From Nitrobacter sp051535215 (GTDB taxonomy: Bacteria; Pseudomonadota; Alphaproteobacteria; Rhizobiales; Xanthobacteraceae), in NCBI RefSeq assembly GCF_051535215.1, contig NZ_JBPPLY010000003.1, positions 124,001-188,000 of the forward strand: DNA of 64,000 nt, given 5' to 3'. The position numbers and the translations under genes were made by a program. A model generated the notes under the pieces. It saw only the letters and a program-made list of their open reading frames with translations, was not told where the DNA came from and ran no database searches. Below are positions 1-7,746 of the stretch, piece by piece (position 1 is the first letter of the stretch; each line of letters starts with the position of its first letter).

Positions 1-94
1 CAATCGTGCCTACGCCTTGAAAGACGCGGCAAAAGCGCATGCCGACCTTGAAGGTCGCCAGACGACGGGAGCCGCGATCCTCAAGCCGCAGTAG
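1..94 (+). CDS. C-terminal end of a quinone oxidoreductase-like (MDR family) protein, partial
   Basis: The frame is open from base 2 to a TAG at 92-94 and gives 30 residues ending in ETTG-like sequence (here RQTTGAAILKP). That ending resembles the C-terminus of zinc-independent NADPH:quinone oxidoreductases of the medium-chain dehydrogenase family, where an Ala-rich helix with AHADLEGR-type sequence precedes a terminal beta strand. The start and catalytic part lie outside the window, so substrate and cofactor cannot be judged. The family call is from memory of the terminal motif only. Confidence 0.55.
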   Translation, partial: NRAYALKDAAKAHADLEGRQTTGAAILKPQ

Positions 95-264
95 CCGTCA
101 CGGGACCGAATGATTGCGAACAGAATTTTTCACGGACGTGCCTAGTGGAGAATTTCCGTCCGGAAATCAGCGGTTTTGAGCAATCCCATCGTTATTTCGT
201 CACCGATCTTGCCGCCGGCGGGAAGCGTCGTTCATTGTAGCGCGTGTTGGGCCGGAGACCGAAG

Positions 265-417
265 ATGTACCAACCATCCGACGAGACTCGCATTAACGTG
301 GCCGCTCGTAGCGTGGCGGAACGCACGATGTTACGCGTCCAGACCTTTGCGTTATATGGCTCGCTGGCATTGATTGCCGCCGTGGTATTCGGTTCGCTTT
401 CGATTCACCCGTTCTGA
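265..417 (+). CDS. Small single-span membrane protein (50 aa)
   Basis: A 50-codon frame starts at ATG 265 and stops at TGA 415-417. A good ribosome-binding site (GGAG) lies seven bases upstream of the ATG. The first 25 residues are polar and charged (NVAARSVAERTMLRVQT). They are followed by one hydrophobic stretch (residues about 29-46, FALYGSLALIAAVVFGSL) and a short tail ending IHPF, so an inner-membrane protein with a cytoplasmic N-terminus is likely. It fills an otherwise empty gap between the quinone-oxidoreductase end and pxpA. It is too short for routine gene calling. Function is unknown; the overall shape and the ribosome-binding site are the evidence that it is real. Confidence 0.6.
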   Translation: MYQPSDETRINVAARSVAERTMLRVQTFALYGSLALIAAVVFGSLSIHPF

Positions 418-427
418 TCTAGGCAGG

Positions 428-1195
428 TTATTTTGCCGTCTTGAACGGCGCAATCGCGATGTCGTTATCCTTGAGCGCCTTGCACAGTACTCGCGCGATG
501 TCGACCGCGCCCGGCGTGTCGCCGTGGATGCAGACGGTATCCATCCGCATCCTGATCGCCTTGCCGGAGATCGAGATCACTTCTCCCGACTGAATCATTT
601 TCACGACGCGTTGGGCGATGGCGTCCGCGTCGTGAAGGACGGCGCCGGGTTTAGCGCGCGACACCAGCGATCCGTCATCCTCGTAAGCGCGATCGGCGAA
701 CACCTCATGGACCATCGGCAGGCCAAAGGCTTCGCCGGCGGCAACGAGGCGGGAATTCGCGAGCACCACGAAGACCAGATCGGGATCGACCGCCCTGATC
801 GCCGAGGCGATCGCACGCGCGGTCATGTCGTCCTCGCAGGCGGCGTTGGAGAGCGCGCCGTGCGCCTTCACATGCGTGACCCGATGCCCGGCCATGGTCG
901 CGATCGCCTGCAGGGCGCCGATCTGGTAGGCGACGAGGTTCTCGATTTCTGACGACGTGAGACCGAGGATCGGCCGCCGCCCGAAACCGTGCAGGTCGCG
1001 ATATCCCGGATGCGCGCCGATGCTGACCCCGCGCGCCTTGGCGAGATCGACCGTCTTCTTCATCGTATCGGCGTCTCCGGCGTGAAAGCCGCAGGCGACG
1101 TTGACGGACGTCGCAAGGTCGAGCATTGCGGCATCGTTCCCCATCGGCCAGACCCCAAAACCTTCGCCGAGATCGCAGTTGAGGTCGATCGTCAT
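428..1195 (-). CDS. pxpA: 5-oxoprolinase subunit A (LamB/YcsF family)
   Basis: This is the third gene of an operon whose products together hydrolyse 5-oxoproline (pyroglutamate) to glutamate with ATP. The 255-residue protein has the family signatures near the N-terminus: DLNCDLGEGFG (residues 4-14), NVACGFHAGD and IGAHPGYRD. Length is normal for PxpA (about 250). Start is the ATG at 1193-1195. It follows pxpC after a 56-base gap and shares its strand. Pyroglutamate forms spontaneously from glutamine and is a damage product, so the operon is best read as metabolite clean-up and glutamate recovery. The family is often annotated LamB/YcsF or lactam utilization protein. Confidence 0.93.
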   Translation of the reverse strand: MTIDLNCDLGEGFGVWPMGNDAAMLDLATSVNVACGFHAGDADTMKKTVDLAKARGVSIGAHPGYRDLHGFGRRPILGLTSSEIENLVAYQIGALQAIATMAGHRVTHVKAHGALSNAACEDDMTARAIASAIRAVDPDLVFVVLANSRLVAAGEAFGLPMVHEVFADRAYEDDGSLVSRAKPGAVLHDADAIAQRVVKMIQSGEVISISGKAIRMRMDTVCIHGDTPGAVDIARVLCKALKDNDIAIAPFKTAK

Positions 1196-1251
1196 GAGTT
1201 TTCTATTCCGATATAGAGCGGATTGTTGCGGCCTTTAGGCGGCCAAGTTTG

Positions 1252-2262
1252 TCACGCTTCGCTGTCGAATGCATTCACCGCAGAGCCTGCGATATTGGCG
1301 TTCTGCAGCGCGTCAGTGATGTCACCATCGCGCACCTTGCGTACCCGGTCCGGCAATGTTCGCAGGAACTCCGCCATCGCGCGCGCTTCGGCCTGTGCCT
1401 CGGCCACAGTGACCGCTTCAAAACGAACGCTGCGGCCGGCGGGGATTTGCGCGAGGCGTCCGAGATCGGCAGAGATGACAGTCGCGATTTTCGGATAGCC
1501 GCCGCTGGTGCCGCGATCCGGCATCAGCACGATCGGCTGCCCGTTGCCGGGAACCTGAATGCTGCCATTCACGGTGCCGTCGGAAACGATGTTGTGGCCG
1601 TGCAGATGCGTGATGGCCGGACCTTCAAGGCGATAGCCCATGCGATCGCTCATTGCTGAAACCTTCCACTCGCTTTCGAGAAACAGACCCTTCGCCTCTC
1701 CGAATTCGTTGTCCTGCGGCCCCATCACCACACGGATCGGATCGCCGGAGAGAGCGGGAAGCTGGACCCGCCGCTCGGCGGCTGGTTTTGCCGCATCGAC
1801 ATCGAAAGCATCGCTCACCTGCAACGGCCGCGGAAAGGGAGAGCCGAGACCCGCACGCGCATTGACTGCGAGGCTGCCGAACGTCGGCTCGCCCTTTACT
1901 CCGCCCTCTATGGCGAGATAGCTGAAGGTACCGCCGCGCGCGGCGGCGAGCGTCAGGGTGTCGCCGTCATTGAGCGTGCAGGATTGATTGAACGGCAGCG
2001 GATGGCCCGCGACCTCGACGTGTCTTTCGGCGCCGGACAGCGCAACGCGCACCTTGCCTTCGCGGGCAACAAAACCGGCACTGAGCGGCCCGACTTCGAT
2101 CACAGCCGCAAAGAGCGGATTGCCGACGAGGCAATTGGCCACAGCCAGCGCGAGACGATCCATCGCGCCGCCCGGCGGCAGGCCATAGCGCTGTGCGCCG
2201 TAGCGCCCGCCGTCCTGTACCGATGTCGCAGGCCCAACGGCGCTGACGAGGAGCTTGCTCAT
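1252..2262 (-). CDS. pxpC: 5-oxoprolinase subunit C (KipA-like)
   Basis: The 336-residue protein belongs to the biotin-dependent carboxyltransferase-like family (KipA, allophanate hydrolase subunit 2-like). It opens with the characteristic GPATSVQDGGRYGAQRYG (residues 10-27), followed by GGAMDRLAL and a GPQDN motif near the middle. PxpB and PxpC form the complex that activates 5-oxoproline, and PxpA completes ring opening. Its start overlaps the pxpB stop by four bases (2259-2262), so the two subunits are probably translationally coupled and made in equal amounts. It could equally be labelled urea amidolyase-related. The adjacent LamB/YcsF gene makes the 5-oxoprolinase assignment much the better one. 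Confidence 0.92.
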   Translation of the reverse strand: MSKLLVSAVGPATSVQDGGRYGAQRYGLPPGGAMDRLALAVANCLVGNPLFAAVIEVGPLSAGFVAREGKVRVALSGAERHVEVAGHPLPFNQSCTLNDGDTLTLAAARGGTFSYLAIEGGVKGEPTFGSLAVNARAGLGSPFPRPLQVSDAFDVDAAKPAAERRVQLPALSGDPIRVVMGPQDNEFGEAKGLFLESEWKVSAMSDRMGYRLEGPAITHLHGHNIVSDGTVNGSIQVPGNGQPIVLMPDRGTSGGYPKIATVISADLGRLAQIPAGRSVRFEAVTVAEAQAEARAMAEFLRTLPDRVRKVRDGDITDALQNANIAGSAVNAFDSEA

Positions 2263-2990
2263 GGCGTCACCAGTTCAGCGACGAACTCGCCGCGCGCGGC
2301 GGCGCGATCCTGTTCGATGAACTGCCTGCCGTCTATCGCATAAAACGTAACGGCGTCTCCGGGCTCGAGCAAAAAAACCGGATCGCGGTGAAGCTGGTAA
2401 GTGCGCACGGCGGTCCGGCCGAGCAGATGCCAGCCGCTGGGGCCGGCAAGACACTGGATGCCGGTCTGAAGACCGCCGATCGAAATTGAGCCGGCGGGTG
2501 TGAGCAGGCGCGGGTTCTGCCTCCGTGGCATTTGGAGTGAATCGTCAAGGCCGCTGAGATAGGAAAAGCCCGGCGTGAATCCGATCATGGCGACACGATA
2601 GTCGCCGGCGACATGACGCGCGACGATGTCGTCCGGCGTGGTGTTCAACGTCCTGGCGACGTCTTCGAGATCGATGCCATGCTCACCGCCGTAAACGACG
2701 GGGATACGCCAGCGCCGGACTCCGGTTATCGGCTGTACAGGCAACCGGGCGAGTGCCATCAGGCGTTCGCCGAGCTCATCGAAACCGATCCGAACCGGAT
2801 CGTAGTGAACGAGCAGCGACCGGTAGGTCGGCACGGTTTCCGTGACACCGTCGATCGGCGCGTCCGCAAGCGCACGATCGAGGGCGAGCACGCGACGGCT
2901 CGCCTGCTCATCGATGACGCGGCCGAACTCCACCGTGATGGCGGCGTCGCCGCTTGGCAGAAGGCGTGGCGGGAGCAAAGGCGCGGTCAT
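2259..2990 (-). CDS. pxpB: 5-oxoprolinase subunit B (KipI-like)
   Basis: First gene of the pxpB-pxpC-pxpA operon. The 243-residue protein is KipI/allophanate hydrolase subunit 1-like. It begins LLPSGDAAITVEFG and carries the conserved IGFTPGFSYLSGL block about residue 145, then PRLLTPAGSISIGG and GPSGWHLLGRT. These blocks form the carboxyltransferase-like fold that pairs with PxpC. Start is ATG 2988-2990. Nothing in the 178-base upstream gap suggests a dedicated regulator, and the divergent gene is an unrelated cupin. Assignment rests on the complete three-gene set in the usual order. Confidence 0.92.
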   Translation of the reverse strand: MTAPLLPPRLLPSGDAAITVEFGRVIDEQASRRVLALDRALADAPIDGVTETVPTYRSLLVHYDPVRIGFDELGERLMALARLPVQPITGVRRWRIPVVYGGEHGIDLEDVARTLNTTPDDIVARHVAGDYRVAMIGFTPGFSYLSGLDDSLQMPRRQNPRLLTPAGSISIGGLQTGIQCLAGPSGWHLLGRTAVRTYQLHRDPVFLLEPGDAVTFYAIDGRQFIEQDRAAARGEFVAELVTP

Positions 2991-3054
2991 GACCGATCAA
3001 TGGTTTCGCCCAAGGTGATATCGTGGGAACAGTGTAGGCAAATCCAATGAATTA

Positions 3055-3083
3055 TTGATGGCGAGTTCACAGGATGTTGTAAT
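3055..3083 (+). promoter_or_regulatory. Candidate sigma-70-type promoter for the cupin gene
   Basis: TTGATG (3055-3060) and TGTAAT (3078-3083) are separated by exactly 17 bases and lie about 85 bases before the cupin ATG. Both boxes are imperfect, so this is an eye-found candidate only. Confidence 0.28.
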
Positions 3084-3168
3084 CGGCGGGAACGTGCGAG
3101 ACTTCTCGCAGCAATGGAACGAACCCGGCGCGCCGTCGTAGCTTATGCAATAAGTCAGGAGGTCTAAC

Positions 3169-3579
3169 ATGGATATTCATCAGGCAGGGTCACGGCCGGC
3201 GAACCCTGGGCCCAAGGAGTATTTTTCAGGCACGGTCATGGTCGAGCCGATCATCGCAGCCGCGAATGCGCCCTCGCGCGTCCTCGCCGCGAGCGTCGCA
3301 TTCGATCCCGGCGCGCGTACTGCATGGCATACCCACCCACTCGGCCAAACCTTGTATGTCGTGTCCGGCATCGGGTTGGTGCAAACCGAAGGTGAGCCGA
3401 TCCGCGAGATACGTGTCGGCGATACCGTGTGGATTCCACCGGGTGAAAAGCATTGGCACGGCGCGGCGCCAAATACCGCCATGACCCACATCGCGGTGCA
3501 CGAGGCCCTCGACGGAAGCGCCGTCACCTGGATGGAACACGTCACCGATGCGCAATATACCGGCAAAGCCGGCGGTTGA
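3169..3579 (+). CDS. Small single-domain cupin protein
   Basis: A 136-residue single cupin barrel. Metal-ligand candidates follow the usual pattern: H54 and H56 with Q60 in the first motif (WHTHPLGQ), and H95/H97 in the second (PPGEKHWHG). This matches the small carboxymuconolactone-decarboxylase-associated or quercetin-dioxygenase-like cupins, which usually bind Mn, Fe or Ni. The start is secure because a near-perfect AGGAGG lies six bases before ATG 3169. It stands alone between pxpB (divergent) and a DUF2147 gene (convergent). The exact reaction cannot be told from sequence; a detoxification or redox-linked role is only a guess from the family. Confidence 0.85.
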   Translation: MDIHQAGSRPANPGPKEYFSGTVMVEPIIAAANAPSRVLAASVAFDPGARTAWHTHPLGQTLYVVSGIGLVQTEGEPIREIRVGDTVWIPPGEKHWHGAAPNTAMTHIAVHEALDGSAVTWMEHVTDAQYTGKAGG

Positions 3580-3639
3580 CGAAAGAGTCCGGCCAATGCG
3601 GGCAGGGCTCTCATCGTCGATACGCGGCAGCCTGATCGA

Positions 3640-4446
3640 TCAATTCAACCGGGTCCAGGTCTGGCCGCCGCAGAACATCCCGCCGAATGCGCAGCCCTGG
3701 ACGCGCAATCCATCCTTGCCCTTCATCGCCACGGTGGAGCTGTAGGTGCTGCCGCTTTTCGGATCATAGATCTTCCCGCTCCACCTGGAGCCGGTGGGCT
3801 TCATGTTGACCAAAACCTTTTCCTTGTTCCGGCCGGTGCGGGAATCCACCGAATAGCCGCAAAGGTTTGTCCCGCATTCTTCGATCCGGACCCGCCCTTC
3901 CTTTTTCTCGGTCAGCCATACACCGAGAGGTCCGACCGGTTCAGCGGCCGGGGGCGGAGGTGGCTGAACCGGCTCCGCGACCGGCGCGGAGGTGGCGGCG
4001 AGGCTGGTCTTCTCCGGCTCAATGGCCGGCGACGCTGTCGTGTGGGACTGGGCTGCCGGTATGGCAACGCCAGTCGCGGCAGGAACTGCCACCTGTGTCG
4101 GCGTCTGTTGAACAGGTGCGGGCGCCGCGACAGCGGGAGCAGCCGCGTTAGAAGTCGCGAGAGGCGGACTTGCTGGCGCGGCGGATTGCGGAGGGATCGC
4201 GGGCACGCTTGCTCGAGTCGTGTCTCGGCGATCGGACTCCCGGGCGTCGGACGCATCGTCGACAAAATCGCTGTGTCCGGAGTCGTAGAGGCCCGGGATT
4301 GAGATCGAGATGCAGGAGGGAGAGTCGCAGCCGCGCGGCGCGTGGATTCGCACGGTGCGCCCGCCGATCTCGAACGAATAGTTCTGACCCGCCTGGGCGG
4401 TCGAGGTGGAGAGCAGCAACGCGGTGGCGATGGCGAGCTTTTTCAT
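3640..4446 (-). CDS. Secreted DUF2147-domain protein with a Pro/Ala-rich linker
   Basis: The 268-residue product has a clear Sec signal peptide (MKKLAIATALLLSTSTAQA, cleavage after residue 19). Next comes a short conserved-looking segment with one Cys pair (CDSPSC), then a low-complexity Pro/Ala/Val linker (residues about 88-172). The C-terminal domain (about 175-268) reads GVWLTEKKEGRVRIEECG...LCGY and ends GQTWTRLN, as in DUF2147. That domain is found in periplasmic or outer-surface proteins of alphaproteobacteria and has no established activity. A GGAGG ribosome-binding site precedes ATG 4444-4446. It runs convergent with the cupin gene and looks monocistronic. Confidence 0.82.
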   Translation of the reverse strand: MKKLAIATALLLSTSTAQAGQNYSFEIGGRTVRIHAPRGCDSPSCISISIPGLYDSGHSDFVDDASDARESDRRDTTRASVPAIPPQSAAPASPPLATSNAAAPAVAAPAPVQQTPTQVAVPAATGVAIPAAQSHTTASPAIEPEKTSLAATSAPVAEPVQPPPPPAAEPVGPLGVWLTEKKEGRVRIEECGTNLCGYSVDSRTGRNKEKVLVNMKPTGSRWSGKIYDPKSGSTYSSTVAMKGKDGLRVQGCAFGGMFCGGQTWTRLN

Positions 4447-4634
4447 GGGACCTCCAGTCCGGTTCGGATTGTGGTGGTCGACCTTATCCGTAGCGAGCTC
4501 GCTGGAGTGTGATTCACGTCACTTTGCGGTCAGACGTCCTCGCAGCCCGCCATTCATGATGAGCGGTGCGCTCTCTCGGGCAGGGGCCAAAGGGCTTCCT
4601 ACCGAAATCGCGGCGGTCCGCGTGGCCGGGGAGA

Positions 4635-5090
4635 CTACTTGTCGACGCGCCGGCCAATCTCTCCACCCGCCATCTCGCTTCGTAGTTCTTCGAACCGCCG
4701 GCGAGCGGCGCGTTCGCGGTCATCGACCAACTCGATCGCGGCTTCTTTTGTCATTGGTCCACTTATGAGAGGGTACGAGCTCTCCCCAATCGTTTCGTGA
4801 ACGAAATAGTCGCCGTTTTCGTCGCGGCGCGTCGTCCACTTGAAACGGACGGCGGTGAGCGGGCCGGGCCCGAACTTCGTGTAGGCGTCGTCGTGTGGGC
4901 CATCGACACCGGAGGAAGGCTCGGGCATGACCGGCGACGTCGTCAGGATTTCCTCGGCCACGCCAAATTCGGGCGCGTCCATCGTCTCCGATTCGGATGC
5001 GTTATCCGCATCCTGCTCCTCGGACATTTCCGGCTGGTCGTCGAGGGTCGCAACCGTCTCGAGAGTGTCGGTTTGATCGCTTGCACTCAC
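4635..5090 (-). CDS. Hypothetical acidic protein (151 aa)
   Basis: A GTG start (5088-5090) is preceded by GGGGAG at eight bases. The first 70 residues are strongly acidic and Ser/Thr-rich, probably disordered. The second half (residues about 75-150) has a compact, conserved-looking composition with FKWTTRRDENGDYFVHETIGE and a Arg/Glu-rich C-terminal helix (REAARRRFEELRSEM-like). No signal peptide or membrane segment is visible. I do not recognise a named family. Codon use and third-position GC match the neighbours, which supports it being a real gene. Confidence 0.7.
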   Translation of the reverse strand: MSASDQTDTLETVATLDDQPEMSEEQDADNASESETMDAPEFGVAEEILTTSPVMPEPSSGVDGPHDDAYTKFGPGPLTAVRFKWTTRRDENGDYFVHETIGESSYPLISGPMTKEAAIELVDDRERAARRRFEELRSEMAGGEIGRRVDK

Positions 5091-5188
5091 CCGCTATCTC
5101 CCCAATTGAGACGGGGACGCCGCGGCCACGAGTCCGCAGATTCTGACGCGTCCGTCCCCATACGCATCCCGGTGCAATGTATCCAGAC

Positions 5189-5350
5189 TCAAATGGGCGG
5201 TTTTTTGTCTTTGCGACGCCGCCGTTCGTCAGCACCCGTAATCATCGATGAGGCGAAGAGTTCGCGCACCACTATGGCGTTTTCGGGCGAAGTATCGGTA
5301 GCGCCAAGAAAATGAGCAAACAAATCGTAGAGCCCCGTTTCTGATCCCAT
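5189..5350 (-). CDS. Possible small protein (53 aa), uncertain
   Basis: An ATG at 5348-5350 opens 53 codons to TGA 5189-5191. The product starts MGSETGLYDLFAHFLGATD, continues ENAIVVRELFASSMITGAD and ends in a basic tail RRRRKDKKPPI. The alternation of hydrophobic and charged residues looks protein-like. The same frame stays open about 23 codons further upstream without a normal start except one TTG. There is no good ribosome-binding site, so this may be a gene remnant. It sits in the 428-base gap between the acidic hypothetical protein (starts 5090) and the small membrane protein below. Nothing else in that gap is convincing. Confidence 0.3.
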   Translation of the reverse strand: MGSETGLYDLFAHFLGATDTSPENAIVVRELFASSMITGADERRRRKDKKPPI

Positions 5351-5518
5351 CAGAAGCGCTGCCAAGTGATGAAAACGATTATCTCGTTTGCGAATTCTGC
5401 GAATCCCGGTTGATCAGTCCGCCAAAGCAAATGGGAAGTCGCCTGAATAGAAAAAATTTCGTTCCCGAAGATTGTCGCGTTTCCTCAATCAAAACTCCAA
5501 TGATCTTCGATCAAATCC

Positions 5519-5674
5519 TCAACTGCGCGGCTGCTCATCGTCTTTCGCGACGTCCCTCGCAATCTCTTTGGGCGTCTCTTCCTCTTTGCGCGTCGGGTGG
5601 GATCGCACGTAGCGATAGCTGGCATAAAAGAGCAGGCCGCAGCCGATGATAGCGCCAAACATCAAGATGGGCAT
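5519..5674 (-). CDS. Small membrane protein (51 aa)
   Basis: The product begins MPILMFGAIIGCGLLFYASY, one N-terminal membrane span, and continues with a basic then acidic, charged tail (RSHPTRKEEETPKEIARD). The start at 5672-5674 was chosen over an upstream in-frame ATG at 5735-5737. The span then lies at the extreme N-terminus and a GGAGG sits 12 bases upstream. It looks like a tail-exposed inner-membrane peptide of the kind common in rhizobia and relatives. No known family is recognised. Confidence 0.6.
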   Translation of the reverse strand: MPILMFGAIIGCGLLFYASYRYVRSHPTRKEEETPKEIARDVAKDDEQPRS

Positions 5675-5933
5675 GGTGTTATCGTGCCTCCAACAGCGAA
5701 ACGGAAAGATCGCGCCTGCCGTGAAAGCAAACGGCACCGTCTTTCCGGCGGAACTCTAGATCGGGGAGGGCAAAAAGGGCAATATCGCGATCGCTCCCGC
5801 GATGAATGTAATCTCCCCGGCCACTTCGGAAATTCTGAAGCCCTCGACCATCCCAGCACTGATTTGCTAAGAAATCCATGGCTTTGGAGGCGAACAGGTA
5901 TTTGCCTAGAACCAGAAGAAAATTGGAGGATCG

Positions 5934-6209
5934 ATGCTTGTTCTTATCGCCGGGGCACTAGTTGCGGCCTTTCTGATATCCCGCCCGATTTGGCTGATCA
6001 CCAAAAGATGGCCGAACTCGATCGCCAAGGCATTGCTTATCAATGCCGCGAGCGCCGTGATTGTAGTGATCGCAGCGGCTTTCAGCTCTTCAGGCGATGG
6101 ACCATCGAAGTTCTATTTGGTGTTGATATTTGGCGGCGCGCAATTGATCGTGCTGACCTTTGATGTGGTCGGGCTGGTCAAGTTCAAGCCGTCGACCGAA
6201 CCACGCTAG
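5934..6209 (+). CDS. Hypothetical inner-membrane protein (91 aa)
   Basis: The 91-residue product is mostly hydrophobic, with about three spans: residues 2-22, 33-50 and 58-82. It has a short positive loop after the first (WLITKRWPNS) and ends KFKPSTEPR. Start ATG 5934 has a good GGAGG six bases upstream. It is divergent from the 51-residue membrane protein at 5519-5674. I do not recognise the family; no catalytic motif is visible. Confidence 0.65.
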   Translation: MLVLIAGALVAAFLISRPIWLITKRWPNSIAKALLINAASAVIVVIAAAFSSSGDGPSKFYLVLIFGGAQLIVLTFDVVGLVKFKPSTEPR

Positions 6210-6630
6210 CGCTCTCGTGCGGTCTGCGCCATGGAGGATTCCAGAACAAGGATGCAGCATCACCGATCGAGATCAGCAGACGCTAGTCGCGCGCATGACC
6301 CACGGTTTCCGCTTATCCTTGCGCCAGATCAAAACGTTCATCTGATATGTATCTCGGCGTGTCGAAATCAAAAACGGTATCGACGCGCCAACTGACACCA
6401 TCCTCGTTGCCGCGTTTGTCACTATTGTCATAAGATTCGCGTCAGCTATGGCCCGGGGCGATCGTCAGTCGTCAACCGGTACGAACCTCGGGTAAGCTTG
6501 CTTAATCGCAGTAATCGGCCGTTCGCTCAAGCATCAGGACAGACGCATAAAGTCAGCATGGCGATGGACGGCGCAGGCGCAGTCCGCGTCGAGTTGTTCA
6601 ACGGAAGCTGGTAATCTGCTTCGCCGATTG
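6210..6630. other. Intergenic stretch with no supported gene
   Basis: No frame with a normal start and ribosome-binding site is present. One plus-strand frame at about 6345-6500 is open and would encode a hydrophobic segment (TILVAAFVTIVIRFASAMA) but lacks any ATG, GTG or TTG at its beginning. It may be a decayed small membrane-protein gene. Confidence 0.4.
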
Positions 6631-6654
6631 ATGGACGTGAGAAAGCGCGTCCAT
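6631..6654 (-). terminator. Hairpin downstream of tRNA-Ser
   Basis: Perfect 7-bp stem ATGGACG/CGTCCAT with a 10-base loop, starting 8 bases beyond the 3' CCA of the tRNA on the minus strand. There is no T-run, so it may be a processing or transcript-end structure rather than a classic intrinsic terminator. Confidence 0.3.
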
Positions 6655-6661
6655 AGAAGAC

Positions 6662-6751
6662 TGGCGGAAGGGGTGGGATTCGAACCCACGGTACCCTTGC
6701 GGGCACGCCGGTTTTCAAGACCGGTGCCTTAAACCACTCGGCCACCCTTCC
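6662..6751 (-). tRNA. tRNA-Ser (anticodon UGA)
   Basis: Read on the minus strand, the 90-base sequence folds as a class II tRNA. The acceptor GGAAGGG pairs with CCCTTCC, followed by discriminator G and an encoded CCA. The D arm GGCCGAGTGG is typical of serine tRNAs. The anticodon loop CTTGAAA gives UGA, the long variable arm is GCGTGCCCGCAAGGGTACC, and the T arm holds GGTTCGAATCC. It decodes UCN (mainly UCA) serine codons. Confidence 0.97.
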
Positions 6752-7102
6752 GATCAATAGTTTCAATCGCTTATCGCACGATCTTGCCGAGCGCAATGCG
6801 ATCGTGAGCCCAATCGTCACGCATGCGAGTCTCGACGCCGGCAATAAGGCATCATCAACTGTCGAAATGAGCCCGAAAGCGACGGTTACGCTGGATTGGC
6901 GATAGAGATAACTGCCGGCGACGTCTCACCGTTTTGACGGGGCCATCGTCATTGACGCCAGACCGGATCGCAGCGTCAAGCGCCTTGGCGATCCGACGCC
7001 ACGTCTCGGCGCCGATCCGGACCGCTTCCGGGCAAGGGGCTTTCGCTATACCCGGACATGGTGCAGAATAAGCGAACGGATTCGCAATATTGAGGTGGAT
7101 CA
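6752..7102. other. Intergenic stretch upstream of tRNA-Ser; a stop-free minus frame but no start
   Basis: The minus strand is open for about 83 codons ending at TGA 6855-6857. The product is protein-like (PCPEAVRIGAETWRRIAKAL) but has no ATG, GTG or TTG start. I treat it as a possible relic rather than a gene. The tRNA promoter should also lie here, just above 6751. Confidence 0.35.
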
Positions 7103-7411
7103 GTGGGGCAACTGCGAACTCTCTTGCTAGCGACCGTCACAGTGGCCGTTTCGACAGTTACTGTTCAAGCAGCAGACCTCGGAAGCTGGCCGCGGGTTGT
7201 CGATCCCGGTTCGTATCATCATCATCACCACCATCGATGGCAGCGCCACCTATCCGCTCGGTGCGCGTTCGTCGAGGGTGTGCGTGGCGCAACCCCATTG
7301 ACGGTGCCTTTCTTCGCAGGCGGCTGGAGCCCCGGGCCGACGTATTACGTGGGATGGCGCCGGTGCACATGCTGTGTTGCGGTCGATCCCGTCGTCTCCG
7401 TGAACTATTAG
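7103..7411 (+). CDS. Small secreted protein with a natural hexahistidine run
   Basis: The 102-residue product starts at GTG 7103, with AGGTGG about five bases upstream. A Sec signal peptide is clear (MGQLRTLLLATVTVAVSTVTVQA, cut before ADLGSW). The mature part contains six consecutive histidines (residues 39-44, SYHHHHHHRW). Its C-terminal half has GGWSPGPTYYVG and a CTCC cysteine cluster. The periplasm or cell surface is the expected location. His run plus Cys cluster suggests transition-metal binding, which is inference only. It converges with a Cys-rich secreted protein (7471-7746). I do not recognise a named family. Confidence 0.6.
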   Translation: MGQLRTLLLATVTVAVSTVTVQAADLGSWPRVVDPGSYHHHHHHRWQRHLSARCAFVEGVRGATPLTVPFFAGGWSPGPTYYVGWRRCTCCVAVDPVVSVNY

Positions 7412-7470
7412 CGAAATGCACTCCGGCTGGCCGTGCGAGATAAACCCAGCGTCACTTGTACCGCAAGCCG

Positions 7471-7746
7471 TCAACCACAAACCTGCTGCCATTGACAATT
7501 TCCAAGTGGGTCGCACGTCCTGATTTGCCGACATGATCTCGTGCCGACCTGGGGGGCCGTCGGTACTTGAGGTGGCGTGATGGAGGGAGCCCCCACTGGG
7601 CAAAACGTCGGGGGGCACAGAGGCGCGACATCGAGATTGGAGCAGACCGGCTGCATTCGACCATTTATGCACTGACATGAACAGCCCGCATGAGCCGCTT
7701 GGCTGATGCAGAGAAGGGCGAACACTGACGCCGCTCTGATCTTCAT
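7471..7746 (-). CDS. Small secreted cysteine-rich protein (91 aa)
   Basis: Start is the internal ATG 7744-7746, because AGAAGG lies six bases upstream and the product then opens with a proper signal peptide (MKIRAASVFALLCISQAAHA). The mature chain begins GCSCQC and carries ten cysteines in clusters (C-x-C-x-C, PLCPPTFC, SCRQIRTC, NCQWQQVC). A Pro-rich linker sits in the middle (ITPPQVPTAPQVG). This looks like an exported disulfide-rich mini-protein. A lipoprotein is less likely because the residue before AGC is His. No homologous family comes to mind. Confidence 0.6.
   Translation of the reverse strand: MKIRAASVFALLCISQAAHAGCSCQCINGRMQPVCSNLDVAPLCPPTFCPVGAPSITPPQVPTAPQVGTRSCRQIRTCDPLGNCQWQQVCG

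Noticed and set aside
6527..6844. 105-residue open frame with GRVAEWFKAPVLKTG
   Set aside because: It is a read-through of tRNA-Ser on the same strand, a well-known spurious translation.
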